DNA of 64,000 nucleotides from Pseudomonadota bacterium (GTDB taxonomy: Bacteria; Pseudomonadota; Gammaproteobacteria; Steroidobacterales; Steroidobacteraceae): the NCBI GenBank assembly GCA_016720075.1, contig JADJXW010000006.1, positions 136,501 to 200,500 on the forward strand, written 5' to 3'. Positions 55,150 to 63,616 of this stretch are shown here, piece after piece. The translations under genes were made by a program, and so were the position numbers. The notes under the pieces are model-generated. The model had not been told where the DNA came from and did no database searches. It saw only the letters and a program-made list of their open reading frames with translations. Positions within the stretch are counted from its first letter, which is position 1, and every line of letters starts with the position of its first letter.

Positions 55150-55813
55150 GGACGCCCAGGCCGGCAAGTCCGCCGCGCCGATCACGCAGGAGATGCTGGA
55201 GTCCCTGGCGGCCGACTACAAGGCCGGCCGCCTGCCGGATGACGTGAAGGAACGCATCGATGCGCTGCGGGATGAGTATTTCGAGAATTTCAAGGATCGA
55301 ATGGTCGATCTGAAGAACGACGCGAAGCCCGGCATCGATGAATTCATAAGTGATGTGAAGGCGCAGATGAACGCCTACGAGGCCGATGGCGGCACGCTCA
55401 ATTCCGAGGTGGTCGACAGCCGGATGCTCCAGATCTCGGCAAATGTCGTCGATGCGGGCCTCGAGAAGGTGGTTCAGCCGGTCATCGATGCCGTGGAAGA
55501 CGTGGTCCACGACACGATCGACTACGCCAGCGAACTGGTCCAGATCCGCGCCGAGCATGATCCTGATGGAATCCATGCCTCAAGGCTGGAAGCGGCGCAG
55601 GAAGAGCTTGCGCGGTCAGGTGAAATCTTTGATGCCGGCATGGAAAAGGTTCACGGCGATTTCGACACCGTGCATGAGCAGATGGAGCAGCTTCGCGCCG
55701 AAGCCGAGGAATTCCACCAGGACCACGCGCCGGTGCAGATCATCAAGTCGACCACGGTCGATCCGAACCTGCCGGAACAGATGGCCGAAGAAACCGGCGA
55801 GGGCGCGGCATGA
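55142..55813 (+). CDS. Acidic, mostly helical protein of unknown function
   Basis: 223 residues without signal or membrane segment. Sequence is rich in Glu/Asp/Ala with heptad-like stretches (EELARSGEIFDAGMEKVHGDFDT; EQMEQLRAEAEEFHQD), so an elongated helical or coiled-coil protein is expected. I do not recognise a family. Overlaps the preceding stop by 8 nt and the next start by 4 nt, so it is translationally coupled on both sides. Confidence 0.65.
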   Translation: MSEDAQAGKSAAPITQEMLESLAADYKAGRLPDDVKERIDALRDEYFENFKDRMVDLKNDAKPGIDEFISDVKAQMNAYEADGGTLNSEVVDSRMLQISANVVDAGLEKVVQPVIDAVEDVVHDTIDYASELVQIRAEHDPDGIHASRLEAAQEELARSGEIFDAGMEKVHGDFDTVHEQMEQLRAEAEEFHQDHAPVQIIKSTTVDPNLPEQMAEETGEGAA

Positions 55814-56448
55814 GCAGCCCTGCCCGCGAGGCCCTGCCGCGCCCGCCGGTGTTCAACGCGGTCAGTGCAGGCCTGCTGCTGCTGAGCGCCGCCTGGGTCC
55901 TGCTGATCGTCGCGACGCCGCCGGGCCCAACGGACATGATGGTTCCCTGGCTGCGTTCGGTGAGCCTGATGCAGGCGCTGATCGGCGCGGCCTGCGTGAC
56001 GCTGATCTGGTTACGCCAGGGCTGGGCGTTCTATGTGTACGTGGGCCTGGTGCTGCTCGGCGTGCTGCTGGGCCTGGTTTTGCGCTACGCGATCCCGCTG
56101 CTGCTGGTTGGCCCGGTGCTGCTCGCGCTGTATCTCTGGGCGCTGCATGCAGGCGGCACCGGCAGCATGTGGCGGCAGATGTTCGGCGGCGCACGCGCTG
56201 CCGGGCCAGGCGTGGCCTATGGTGCGGCACCGGCCATGCCGCCGCCGCTGCCGACCTTTGCCGTGCCATCAACACCGGCACCGCCAGCTCCGACACCGCC
56301 CCGCTCACCGGCAGCACCGGCCGCGGCCCCACCCGCAGGGCTGGATCCTCTCGAGGCCCTCAAGCGTCTCGGCGCGCTGCGTGACAGCGGCGCGATCACT
56401 GAAACGGAATTCGCGGCCAAGAAGGCCGAATTGCTGAAGCGACTCTAG
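55810..56448 (+). CDS. Membrane protein with C-terminal SHOCT domain
   Basis: 212 residues. About four membrane helices (about 18-36, 53-68, 73-92, 94-112), then a Pro/Ala-rich linker (about 138-175) and a C-terminal short helical SHOCT domain (LEALKRLGALRDSGAITETEFAAKKAELLKRL). SHOCT units are often linked to oligomerisation. ATG overlaps the previous stop (ATGA). Function unknown. Confidence 0.7.
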   Translation: MSSPAREALPRPPVFNAVSAGLLLLSAAWVLLIVATPPGPTDMMVPWLRSVSLMQALIGAACVTLIWLRQGWAFYVYVGLVLLGVLLGLVLRYAIPLLLVGPVLLALYLWALHAGGTGSMWRQMFGGARAAGPGVAYGAAPAMPPPLPTFAVPSTPAPPAPTPPRSPAAPAAAPPAGLDPLEALKRLGALRDSGAITETEFAAKKAELLKRL

Positions 56449-56457
56449 GAGCCTTCG

Positions 56458-57162
56458 ATGAACCAGGACAACCCGACCACGGCCTGCCCGCGCTGCCAGT
56501 CCATCAACCTGCCCGGCGTGAAGTTCTGCGCGCAATGCGGGTCGCGGCTCACCACGCTGGCAATGGTCGCGCCTGCCGCCGCCGTGCAGAACGATCCCAT
56601 GGCCCGTGTTCGCGAGGCGCTGCATCGTGGCAAAGCCCAGGTAACCGGGGGTGATGGCCAGTCGACGCTCGACTATCAGCTGACCTTCTCCGACAGGCTT
56701 GTGTCGGGCCCGTTGAAGCTGCAGTTCGCCGGAACAATCGCGAGCCAAGCCGGTGCAACCCCGGGCTATTCCGTCACCGCGCAGATGTTGCCCCGGTCGA
56801 TGGCCTTGCAGTTCGGGTTGCTGGTGGCCGGTGCCGTGGTGCTGGGCTTCATTCCCGCGGCGATCGTGCCCAACGAAATGTTCGTGGGCGCCGTGGCCAT
56901 CGCGCTGGGATTGACCCTCTGGGTCACCTTCTTCGAAGCACCCAAGCGTGTTCGCCGGCATGTGGCGTCGCTCATAAACATGTCCTCGACCGGCGCGCCG
57001 GTGTCGGTTGCCGCGCCTGTCCAGGCGTCCGCTACGGTCAGCGCGGTCGAGGGTGGCGATGCGTTCGCGCAGATCGAGCGTCTGGCGCAGATGCAGGCCA
57101 CCGGCCTGCTCACCGCCGAAGAGGTGGCGGCGAAGAAGGCCGAGCTGCTGAAACGCATCTGA
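56458..57162 (+). CDS. Zinc-ribbon membrane protein with C-terminal SHOCT domain
   Basis: 234 residues. N-terminal zinc ribbon (CPRCQSINLPGVKFCAQCG, two C-x2-C knuckles), a soluble region, two membrane helices (about 115-135, 140-160), and a C-terminal SHOCT domain ending EEVAAKKAELLKRI, nearly the same tail as the preceding gene. AGGAG precedes ATG 56458. Function unknown; the shared tails suggest the two products assemble together. Confidence 0.7.
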   Translation: MNQDNPTTACPRCQSINLPGVKFCAQCGSRLTTLAMVAPAAAVQNDPMARVREALHRGKAQVTGGDGQSTLDYQLTFSDRLVSGPLKLQFAGTIASQAGATPGYSVTAQMLPRSMALQFGLLVAGAVVLGFIPAAIVPNEMFVGAVAIALGLTLWVTFFEAPKRVRRHVASLINMSSTGAPVSVAAPVQASATVSAVEGGDAFAQIERLAQMQATGLLTAEEVAAKKAELLKRI

Positions 57163-57170
57163 GACCTGCG

Positions 57171-58601
57171 ATGAACGCGGCAGTCATGTGTCCCTGTCCG
57201 GCCTGTGCCACGCCACTGATGGCCGGCACCCGCTTCTGCACCGAGTGCGGCACGGCGCAGGTGATCGCGCCGCAGGCCGTGGCAGCGTACGGCTGCGCAG
57301 GCTGCGGGGGTGAAGGCCGGCGGCTGGCGCCGGAAATCGTCTACTGCGCACGGTGCCGCTGGCTTCGTCCACTGGCGCCGGACTACGTGATGGATACGCA
57401 GGCCTTCCTGTGGAGCCTCGATGCGCAGGCGATGACGGTGCTCGAGTCACTCGGGCCCGTGACCGCCGCCGCGCGCGCGCTCTCGGGGCGGGTAGGGCGC
57501 CCTTGGTTCGAAGCCACGGTCAACGGCATCCGCCTTGGCGAGCAGCAGTTCCCGGACATCTTTCAGCTTGGCATCCGCGCCGCCCGCATCATGGGGCTGC
57601 GGCAGATGCCGGAAATCTACCTCTCGGGCGAGATGCTCTGGGACGCCATGACGCTCGGCAGCGACGAGCAGGCCTTCATCGTGCTGGGCAGCGTGCTCAC
57701 GTACTTCAAGGGCGATGAAATGCTCTACCTGCTGGGCAGGGAGATGGGCCACATCCGCGCCGGCCACGTGATGTGGCGCACCGCCAGCAAGTTCCTCACC
57801 GGCAGCACGCACATGAACCGCTCGGTGATGGGCGGCGGCCTGCTGAGCGCGCTCACGCCCGGCAAGATGCTGGAGAACGCCATCGACGCGCCGATCATGG
57901 CCTGGGCGCGGCATTCGGAGATCACCGCTGATCGCGCGGGCCTGCTGGTGGTGGGCAACGTGGAAGTGGCGCGCAAGGTGGTGATGTCCTCGTCGCTGAA
58001 ATCCTTCCCGCTCTACCAGCGCATCAACCAGGACGACTGGCTGCAGCAGGAAGAGTCGAGCGAAGAGCAGATCATGCGCATCTCCGAGATGACGATGTCG
58101 ACGATGCCCTACCTGGCGCGGCGCATGAAGATGCTGCGGGAATTCGGCTCCACGCCGCATTGCGGCGCCTGGCGGCAATACATCGAGACCGTGGCGCCTG
58201 TGGCGCCAGCCGCCGCAACGGCGGCACCGGCGCCGATTGCGGCGCGTGGCGCTGCGCCGGTTGCCGTGCCGAAGCCTGCACCCGCGAAGTCGGTGCCGCC
58301 GGCCGATGATGCGTGGCGGTTCACATGCCGCGCCTGCCAGACGCCCATCAAGGTGCCGCGCGCGGCGCTGGCCGGCAAGCGCGTGGTTCGCGTCACCTGT
58401 CCCAAGCCCGGCTGCGGCGTCGAGATGAACTGCCGCCCGCCGCGCCCGGATCCGCGGCTGGTGAGGTTTTCCTGCATCCGCTGCAGCACGCCGGTTGCGG
58501 TACCGCGCGAACAGTTGGCCGGCAAGGGCGTGGCGAAGGTTCGCTGCCCGAAGCCTGAATGCCGCTGCGTGATGGATGTCGGCATCGACGCGCCCACATG
58601 A
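57171..58601 (+). CDS. M48-like protein with four zinc ribbons and a substituted zinc ligand
   Basis: 476 residues. Two N-terminal zinc-ribbon pairs (CPACATPLMAGTRFCTECG and CAGCGG..YCARCRW), then a region of M48 metallopeptidase type (about 75-320) with LLGREMGHIRAGH where active members have HExxH: residue 190 is Arg, while E191 and H194 remain. The third-ligand helix is present (HSEITADRAGLL, E250, D254). After an Ala/Pro linker come two repeated C-terminal ribbons (CRACQTPIKVPRAALAGK..CPKPGC and CIRCSTPVAVPREQLAGK..CPKPEC). The active centre is probably crippled, giving a pseudo-protease or scaffold. No membrane helix is clear. Confidence 0.75.
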   Translation: MNAAVMCPCPACATPLMAGTRFCTECGTAQVIAPQAVAAYGCAGCGGEGRRLAPEIVYCARCRWLRPLAPDYVMDTQAFLWSLDAQAMTVLESLGPVTAAARALSGRVGRPWFEATVNGIRLGEQQFPDIFQLGIRAARIMGLRQMPEIYLSGEMLWDAMTLGSDEQAFIVLGSVLTYFKGDEMLYLLGREMGHIRAGHVMWRTASKFLTGSTHMNRSVMGGGLLSALTPGKMLENAIDAPIMAWARHSEITADRAGLLVVGNVEVARKVVMSSSLKSFPLYQRINQDDWLQQEESSEEQIMRISEMTMSTMPYLARRMKMLREFGSTPHCGAWRQYIETVAPVAPAAATAAPAPIAARGAAPVAVPKPAPAKSVPPADDAWRFTCRACQTPIKVPRAALAGKRVVRVTCPKPGCGVEMNCRPPRPDPRLVRFSCIRCSTPVAVPREQLAGKGVAKVRCPKPECRCVMDVGIDAPT

Positions 58602-58816
58602 AAAGACGACGCAGCCGGCGGCAACGCGCGCGTGCGCTCCGGCGGGCAGAAGCGCGACAGCGCGACCTTGTGGTGGTGGCTGCCGCGGTGGAGGGCTTCG
58701 ATCACTCGCATCCGGCGCTGCTGGTGGAGCACGTGCACTCGGATTCCCCGCTGGTGAGCGAGCCGATCAGGCCGCAGGTGCTGACACATGACGAGTCAGG
58801 AGATGCCGATGAGTAG
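58598..58816 (+). CDS. Small protein with Arg-rich N-terminus, unknown
   Basis: 72 residues, ATG 58598 overlapping the previous stop (ATGA). The first 26 residues are about half Arg (KRRRSRRQRARALRRAEARQR), followed by a neutral/acidic half (LVVVAAAVEGFDHSHPALLVEH). Not recognised. Its position inside an overlapping gene run supports reality. Confidence 0.5.
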   Translation: MKRRRSRRQRARALRRAEARQRDLVVVAAAVEGFDHSHPALLVEHVHSDSPLVSEPIRPQVLTHDESGDADE

Positions 58817-59456
58817 TCCGGAAAGCAGCGTTCTGGAGGAGGTGAGGGTGTCCCTCGCGAACCTCAGCGAGGAATCCCAGCAGCAGGTGCTCGAGGCGGT
58901 GGAGTTTGCCGAAGCCACGCATACCACCGACGAGCTGGATGTCCGCCAGGTGGTGCAGGACGCCGAGGCGGCCGACTATCACCGCGCGCAGGCCGATGAA
59001 TACCAGCAGCTGCAGGCCAAGGCCGCCAGCGACGGCAACTGGGAAGAGGCGCGGGAATACGCGGCCAGGGCCGAGGGCGAGCTGGAGTCCGTGGCCGACC
59101 ATGGCGGATCGGATGTGCCGGCCGCCGAGGCGCAGCAGGATGTGGCGCAGCTGGACAACGCGCGCTGGGAACAGCGCCAGGCCAACGACAATGCCCGCGC
59201 GGCCGCGAGCTACGCCGAAGACGGCGATACCTCCGCGGCGCAGGTGTATGCCACCGAGGCGGGGCGACATCAGGTGCTCGCCGATGAATCCGGACACGAT
59301 GGGCTGTCGGGCGCGCGCGAGGCGCAGGCCGATGAAGGCGGCCTGAGCGGGGATTCCACGCAGGCAGAGGAACATGCACCCGACGCGGACGCCGCGGCGG
59401 GCACCGCCGAGCCGGAGCCTGCGGCAGCGACACCGGAGCCCGAGCCGGATGCGTGA
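58809..59456 (+). CDS. Acidic Ala/Glu-rich protein, unknown
   Basis: 215 residues, very acidic, rich in Ala/Glu/Gln/Asp, with helical stretches (QVVQDAEAADYHRAQADEYQQLQAKAA) and a C-terminal Glu/Pro/Ala tail. No signal or membrane segment. ATG 58809 is chosen because AGGAG at 58798-58802 is well spaced; it overlaps the upstream gene by 8 nt. Its charge is opposite to the preceding Arg-rich product. Confidence 0.6.
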   Translation: MSSPESSVLEEVRVSLANLSEESQQQVLEAVEFAEATHTTDELDVRQVVQDAEAADYHRAQADEYQQLQAKAASDGNWEEAREYAARAEGELESVADHGGSDVPAAEAQQDVAQLDNARWEQRQANDNARAAASYAEDGDTSAAQVYATEAGRHQVLADESGHDGLSGAREAQADEGGLSGDSTQAEEHAPDADAAAGTAEPEPAAATPEPEPDA

Positions 59457-60012
59457 TTCGCGCAGGGCTGCGCTGGCCCTAATCGCCATGCTGCTGTCCG
59501 GCGTTTGCGCGGCAGCCGAATCGGGGCCGCTGGGCTGGCTGCCGGAACTTGCCGGCCGCTGCTGGAACAACGCGCAGTTTGGCTCGCAGACCTGCTACTG
59601 GCAGTCGACGCCCGATCGCCTGAACTTCCTGAGCCGGTCCGGCGAGAAATGGCTTGATTGCGGCCTGCTGATCGCAGCCGACAAGCCGCCCGGCATCACA
59701 TCCATCAGCTGGAGCCAGACAGGGCCTGGCGAATCGCTGCGACTCACGCTCGCGGGCAACACGCTGCTGATGCATGAAGGCCGACCTGCCTACCCGGAAG
59801 GCGTGGACAGGCTGACCGTCATGACGCGCCCGGTGGCCGGGCGCTACCGCATCCAGCGCCAGGGGCAATATGGGCCGGGTGGGCGTCGCGCCGGCCAGGA
59901 AGAAATCAAACCCGCCGCGCTCGTGTTTCGCGCGGGCAACCGATTCACGGCCGACGACCCCGCATCACGGCGCTGCCTTGCGCTGGGAGAAAAGCATGCG
60001 CAGATCCCCTGA
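59449..60012 (+). CDS. Predicted secreted protein, unknown
   Basis: 187 residues: signal peptide MRDSRRAALALIAMLLSG..AAA, then a small domain with paired cysteines (GRCWNNAQFGSQTCYW; LDCGLL) and a beta-rich look (RIQRQGQYGPGGRR). Overlaps the previous gene by 8 nt. Not recognised. Confidence 0.6.
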   Translation: MRDSRRAALALIAMLLSGVCAAAESGPLGWLPELAGRCWNNAQFGSQTCYWQSTPDRLNFLSRSGEKWLDCGLLIAADKPPGITSISWSQTGPGESLRLTLAGNTLLMHEGRPAYPEGVDRLTVMTRPVAGRYRIQRQGQYGPGGRRAGQEEIKPAALVFRAGNRFTADDPASRRCLALGEKHAQIP

Positions 60013-60322
60013 GCCGAAACGCGAAGACCCCGATCGCCCGCGCTGGGTGCGCTGGCTAGTCGACTTGCCACAGCCGGTCTACTTCCTGGCTGCCATTGTG
60101 GCCGCTGGTCTGCTGGCCGCCTTCGTGCTGTGGCTGGACGAAAGGACTCTCGCCCTGGTGGCCTGTGGTGCCTTCGCGATACTGCTGGCGTGGTGGGTTC
60201 GCGGGATATGGCGCGAGTGGCGCGACGCAGAGCCGGTCGAACGCATCATCGGCGTGCTGGGTTGCCTGCTGCTGCTGGGCGCATCGGCGGCGAACCTGGT
60301 GCGATACCTGCACCTGCCCTAG
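59996..60322 (+). CDS. Small membrane protein, unknown
   Basis: 108 residues, ATG 59996 inside the preceding gene (17-nt overlap), GGAG upstream. Basic N-terminus, then three membrane helices (about 26-46, 49-67, 84-102). Its TAG stop is shared with the convergent gene in CTAG. Last plus-strand gene of the uninterrupted run. Confidence 0.6.
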   Translation: MRRSPEPKREDPDRPRWVRWLVDLPQPVYFLAAIVAAGLLAAFVLWLDERTLALVACGAFAILLAWWVRGIWREWRDAEPVERIIGVLGCLLLLGASAANLVRYLHLP

Positions 60323-61083
60323 AAGAACGCCCTCAAGATCAGTGTCGCGAGTATGAACATTGCCGGCAGCGCGCCGGTCAGCGCGGCCCGGCGCCACATC
60401 GCGCGTTCGCGCTCCTCGGACAGCGGCGAGGTGTTCCATGCCGCCGCTTCTCCGCCGATGATGCCCAGGAATCCGATCCGGCCTTCCACCATGCCCAGGT
60501 CCAGCAGTGGCACCCCCATGCGCTGCGAGAGTGCCTGGGCCAGTTCGTCCATGTCGGCGGATGCCTGGTTTGTACCCAGCGCCCGCTGTTCGAACAGCAG
60601 GATGTGGTTGCCGTCGTGAAGGCGCAGCCGGTATGAACGCTGGATCTGGCCCATGCCCAGCGTGCGATAGGATTCCAGTCGCGTCTGGATGGCTTCGATT
60701 TCTGTCAGGGCCAGTCGGGTGGTAACCCGGGGTGGCGCATGGATCAGCGAGCGATGGGCTGCCAGGTCCAGCTCCGCGTGTGTGCCGGTGACGGCGATCG
60801 ATCCTCGCCATCTGCCCGCCAGGTTGCGTGCCGTGTGATTCGCGAGCAGGCACACGATGGCTGCCGACACGCCCAGCATCACGCATGAGAGCAGATCAAC
60901 CAGCGTGACGGCCTTGCCTTGGGCGGTCAGAATTGCGACCAGCCACGCAAATACAGTGCTGAGTCCCAACGCGAGCATTGCGCACAACGCGAAGCCCATG
61001 GCGGCCACCACGGCTGTGGTCCGGGGATAGGTCCAGACCCATCTTCCGGGTGTAAGGGGATCCGGGCGCAGCGTTTGGCTCAA
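60319..61083 (-). CDS. Membrane protein, unknown
   Basis: 254 residues from TTG 61083, chosen because AGGAG is 6 nt upstream (a TTG at 61140 has none). Two membrane helices near the N-terminus (about 25-50 and 60-82), a cytoplasmic or periplasmic beta-rich domain (about 95-205; YRLRLHDGNHILLFEQRAL), and a C-terminal helix (about 233-252). Not recognised. Reversed relative to the cluster; stop shared with the neighbour in CTAG. Confidence 0.6.
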   Translation of the reverse strand: MSQTLRPDPLTPGRWVWTYPRTTAVVAAMGFALCAMLALGLSTVFAWLVAILTAQGKAVTLVDLLSCVMLGVSAAIVCLLANHTARNLAGRWRGSIAVTGTHAELDLAAHRSLIHAPPRVTTRLALTEIEAIQTRLESYRTLGMGQIQRSYRLRLHDGNHILLFEQRALGTNQASADMDELAQALSQRMGVPLLDLGMVEGRIGFLGIIGGEAAAWNTSPLSEERERAMWRRAALTGALPAMFILATLILRAFF

Positions 61084-61211
61084 TGCGGGCTCCTGGCATT
61101 TCAGCGACTGACTGGATGGAAGGCGCGAGTCGCCGGCCAATCCTGTCAGGCCGGGTTACAGTCTGCTGGGGGTGCTGACATGATTTGCGGACCGGCTACG
61201 CCTTCGAAGAC
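61084..61211 (+). promoter_or_regulatory. Upstream region of the 61.2-kb gene with the shared bipartite motif
   Basis: GCTGACATGATTTGC (61174-61188), 9 nt, ACGCCTTC (61198-61205), 6 nt before ATG 61212; same blocks and spacing as at 54337-54368. Otherwise nothing clear is seen. Confidence 0.4.
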
Positions 61212-62390
61212 ATGACAAACAGAAACCTGATACTTGGCGCTGCGGCCCTGGCGGCCTGCCTGGCGTTCACGCCCGCAGATGCGAACGCGGCAACCCCGGC
61301 ACCGGCCGCCCGCAGCCGTCCCCAGGCTGAAGTCATCCGGCTGAAGAAAGCCGCGATCATCGATGAGCAGACCTTCGGCCGGCGCGCCGAAGTGGTGAGC
61401 ATGCTGATTCCGGCCGACTGGTCGTTCAAGGGCGGATATCCGGTCGACTTCAACGCCTTCCGGTGGTGTCCGGAGAATGCGTTCGCAGGCGGATTCCAGG
61501 CGCAGAGCGCCGATGGACGGCTCGCGATCGCCGCGTATCCGGCGATGCAGACCATCCACTTCCAGAATCCGCTGCTGGCGGAGGACGCGCGCCGCAGGGC
61601 GCAGATGGGGCAGGGCTTCTGCCCGCAGCGACCGCCTTCCAACCTCGGTCAGTTCGTCGAGCAGGTGCTGGTGCCGACCATGCGCCCCGGCGCACGCGTG
61701 CTGGGTGTCGAGCCCGTGCCGGTGCTGCAGCAGAACATCCGCCGGCAGATTGCATCGATGGCGCTGCCTCCCAACATGAGCATGAATGGCGACGCCGCCG
61801 AAGTGGTGATCGGCTACGAGGTGCAGGGTCAGCAGGTCGAGGAGCACATCTATGTGATCGGCGGCTGGCGCGGGGAAAGCGCGGGCATGGGCTCGGCTGG
61901 ACCCGACACGATCTATTCGCTCTACACGCCGATCATCGGGCTGCGGGTTCCGGCCGGCCAGTTCAAGCGCCACCAGCAGCAGTTCGCCAACATCATCGCC
62001 ACGATGCGCGGCAATCCGCAGTACCTCGCTGCCGTCATCGCCGCCGTGCAGCAGCAGCGCACCAACATCTTCAACAACTGGATGGGCGAGATCCGGGCGA
62101 CCTCTGCGATCTGGCGGCAATCGTGGGAGGCCGCCAACAACGCCGCGAAGCAGAAGGAAGCCGCGGCCCAGCAGCGACAGTCATACGACGTGGCCGGCGC
62201 CTGGAGCGACACGGTTCTGGACGTGCAGAACTACAAGGACGCCAATGGCGAGACCGTGCAGCTGTCGGGCGGCTACAACCACGTGTTCTCGAACCGCAAC
62301 GGCGAATACATCCAGACCAACGACCCCTCCTACAATCCGGCGGTGGCCACCGGCGGCAACTGGGAGTCGATCGCGGCGATACCGCGCTAG
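61212..62390 (+). CDS. Predicted secreted protein of unknown function
   Basis: 392 residues: signal peptide (about 1-24, LGAAALAACLAFTPADANA), then a soluble region with a Gln/Ala-rich helix near 270-340 (ATSAIWRQSWEAANNAAKQKE) and a C-terminal beta segment (YDVAGAWSDTVLDVQNYKDANGE .. NHVFSNRNGEYIQTND). Not recognised by name. ATG 61212 is chosen for the signal peptide. Stop shared with the convergent E2 gene in CTAG. The shared upstream motif ties it to the 54.4-kb gene. Confidence 0.65.
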   Translation: MTNRNLILGAAALAACLAFTPADANAATPAPAARSRPQAEVIRLKKAAIIDEQTFGRRAEVVSMLIPADWSFKGGYPVDFNAFRWCPENAFAGGFQAQSADGRLAIAAYPAMQTIHFQNPLLAEDARRRAQMGQGFCPQRPPSNLGQFVEQVLVPTMRPGARVLGVEPVPVLQQNIRRQIASMALPPNMSMNGDAAEVVIGYEVQGQQVEEHIYVIGGWRGESAGMGSAGPDTIYSLYTPIIGLRVPAGQFKRHQQQFANIIATMRGNPQYLAAVIAAVQQQRTNIFNNWMGEIRATSAIWRQSWEAANNAAKQKEAAAQQRQSYDVAGAWSDTVLDVQNYKDANGETVQLSGGYNHVFSNRNGEYIQTNDPSYNPAVATGGNWESIAAIPR

Positions 62391-63610
62391 ACCGGCTTCT
62401 GCAGGTCCTGGATCACCGCGCCCAGGAAGCGCACGGCTTCGCCGCCGGTGACGCAGCGATGGTCGAACGTGAGCGACAGCGGAATGCGCCGGTGCGCCTC
62501 GATGCGGTTCTCCACAGCCACCACGTCGCGCGATATGCGACCCGCGCCAAGGATGGCCACGGCCGGCGGCACCACCACGGGCGTGGCGTAGCGGCCCGCC
62601 ATAACGCCGAAGTTCGACAGCATGAAGGTGAAATCGCGCAGGTCCGACGGGGGCAGCGTGCGATCGCGCGCGCCGGCCTTCAGGCGGTTCACTTCGGATC
62701 GAAGCTGCGCGGCGTCGCGGTTGCCCACGTCGCGGATTACCGGCACCAGCAGGCCATCGGGCGTATCGACCGCGATGCCCACCTGGATGTGATGGAACAC
62801 GCGCCGGCCCTGGTGCGTGCCGTCGAACCAGGCGTTGAGGCCAGGCTCGGCAGTGCAGCCCGCGGCGATCGCGCGCAGCAGCCGCACGGTGTAGTCGCCA
62901 CCCTGCTGCCAGCCCTCGATGTCCGCATCGTCGAACACCGTGCACTCCATGACATTGTCACGGGCCAGGGTCATGCTCTGCGCCATCGCGCGACGCAGGC
63001 TGCGCAGCACTTCCAGCTCGCCGGTTTCGGAAAGATCCGCGGCCGGGCGCATGGAGCTGGTGGCCAGCGACAGCCGGCCGCTGCCGGAAGTGCCGGCGCC
63101 GATCACATCGTCGAGCGTGATCAGGCCATTCGGGCCGCTGCCGGTCAGGGTCTCGATGTCCACGTTCGTGCGCCGCGCGAGTTCCCGCGCGGCGGGCACG
63201 GCGCGGATCCGGCCGCGACCCGAGCGCCCGCCGGTGGGAGCCGCGGAAATCACCTCGTCGGTTTCCGGCATCTGGCCGACGACGCCGCCCTGGGACGTGC
63301 CGGGTGCGCCGGTTCCCGGCGTGGCTGCGGTGGCCGCAGCCGGTTTCGCCGTTGCGGGCGAAGCGGCCACAGCGGTGCCGCCCTCGAAGTCCACCAGCGG
63401 CGCACCCGTGGCGACCGTATCGCCCGGCTTGCCATGCAGCGCGGCGATGACGCCGGCGAACGGCGCGGGCACCTCGACCACCGCCTTGGCGGTTTCCATC
63501 GCCACCATGGGCTGGTCGACCGCGACGCGGTCGCCCACCGCCACGTGCCAGCGCACGATCTCGGCTTCCTGCAGTCCCTCGCCCAGATCAGGCAGATTGA
63601 ATCTTTGCAT
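62387..63610 (-). CDS. 2-oxoacid dehydrogenase E2 component (lipoyl acyltransferase)
   Basis: 407 residues: lipoyl domain (about 1-77; lipoyl Lys in VAMETAKAVVEVPAP), Ala/Pro/Thr/Gly linker, peripheral-subunit-binding domain (about 135-172, AVPAARELARRTNVDIETL) and acyltransferase domain ending in SLTFDHRCVTGG with the catalytic His-x3-Gly type motif. The ETAKAVVEVP lipoyl sequence is typical of branched-chain or pyruvate dehydrogenases of the E1-alpha/E1-beta type, matching the E1-beta gene next to it. Substrate not decided. Confidence 0.9.
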   Translation of the reverse strand: MQRFNLPDLGEGLQEAEIVRWHVAVGDRVAVDQPMVAMETAKAVVEVPAPFAGVIAALHGKPGDTVATGAPLVDFEGGTAVAASPATAKPAAATAATPGTGAPGTSQGGVVGQMPETDEVISAAPTGGRSGRGRIRAVPAARELARRTNVDIETLTGSGPNGLITLDDVIGAGTSGSGRLSLATSSMRPAADLSETGELEVLRSLRRAMAQSMTLARDNVMECTVFDDADIEGWQQGGDYTVRLLRAIAAGCTAEPGLNAWFDGTHQGRRVFHHIQVGIAVDTPDGLLVPVIRDVGNRDAAQLRSEVNRLKAGARDRTLPPSDLRDFTFMLSNFGVMAGRYATPVVVPPAVAILGAGRISRDVVAVENRIEAHRRIPLSLTFDHRCVTGGEAVRFLGAVIQDLQKPV

Positions 63611-63616
63611 CGTGCT

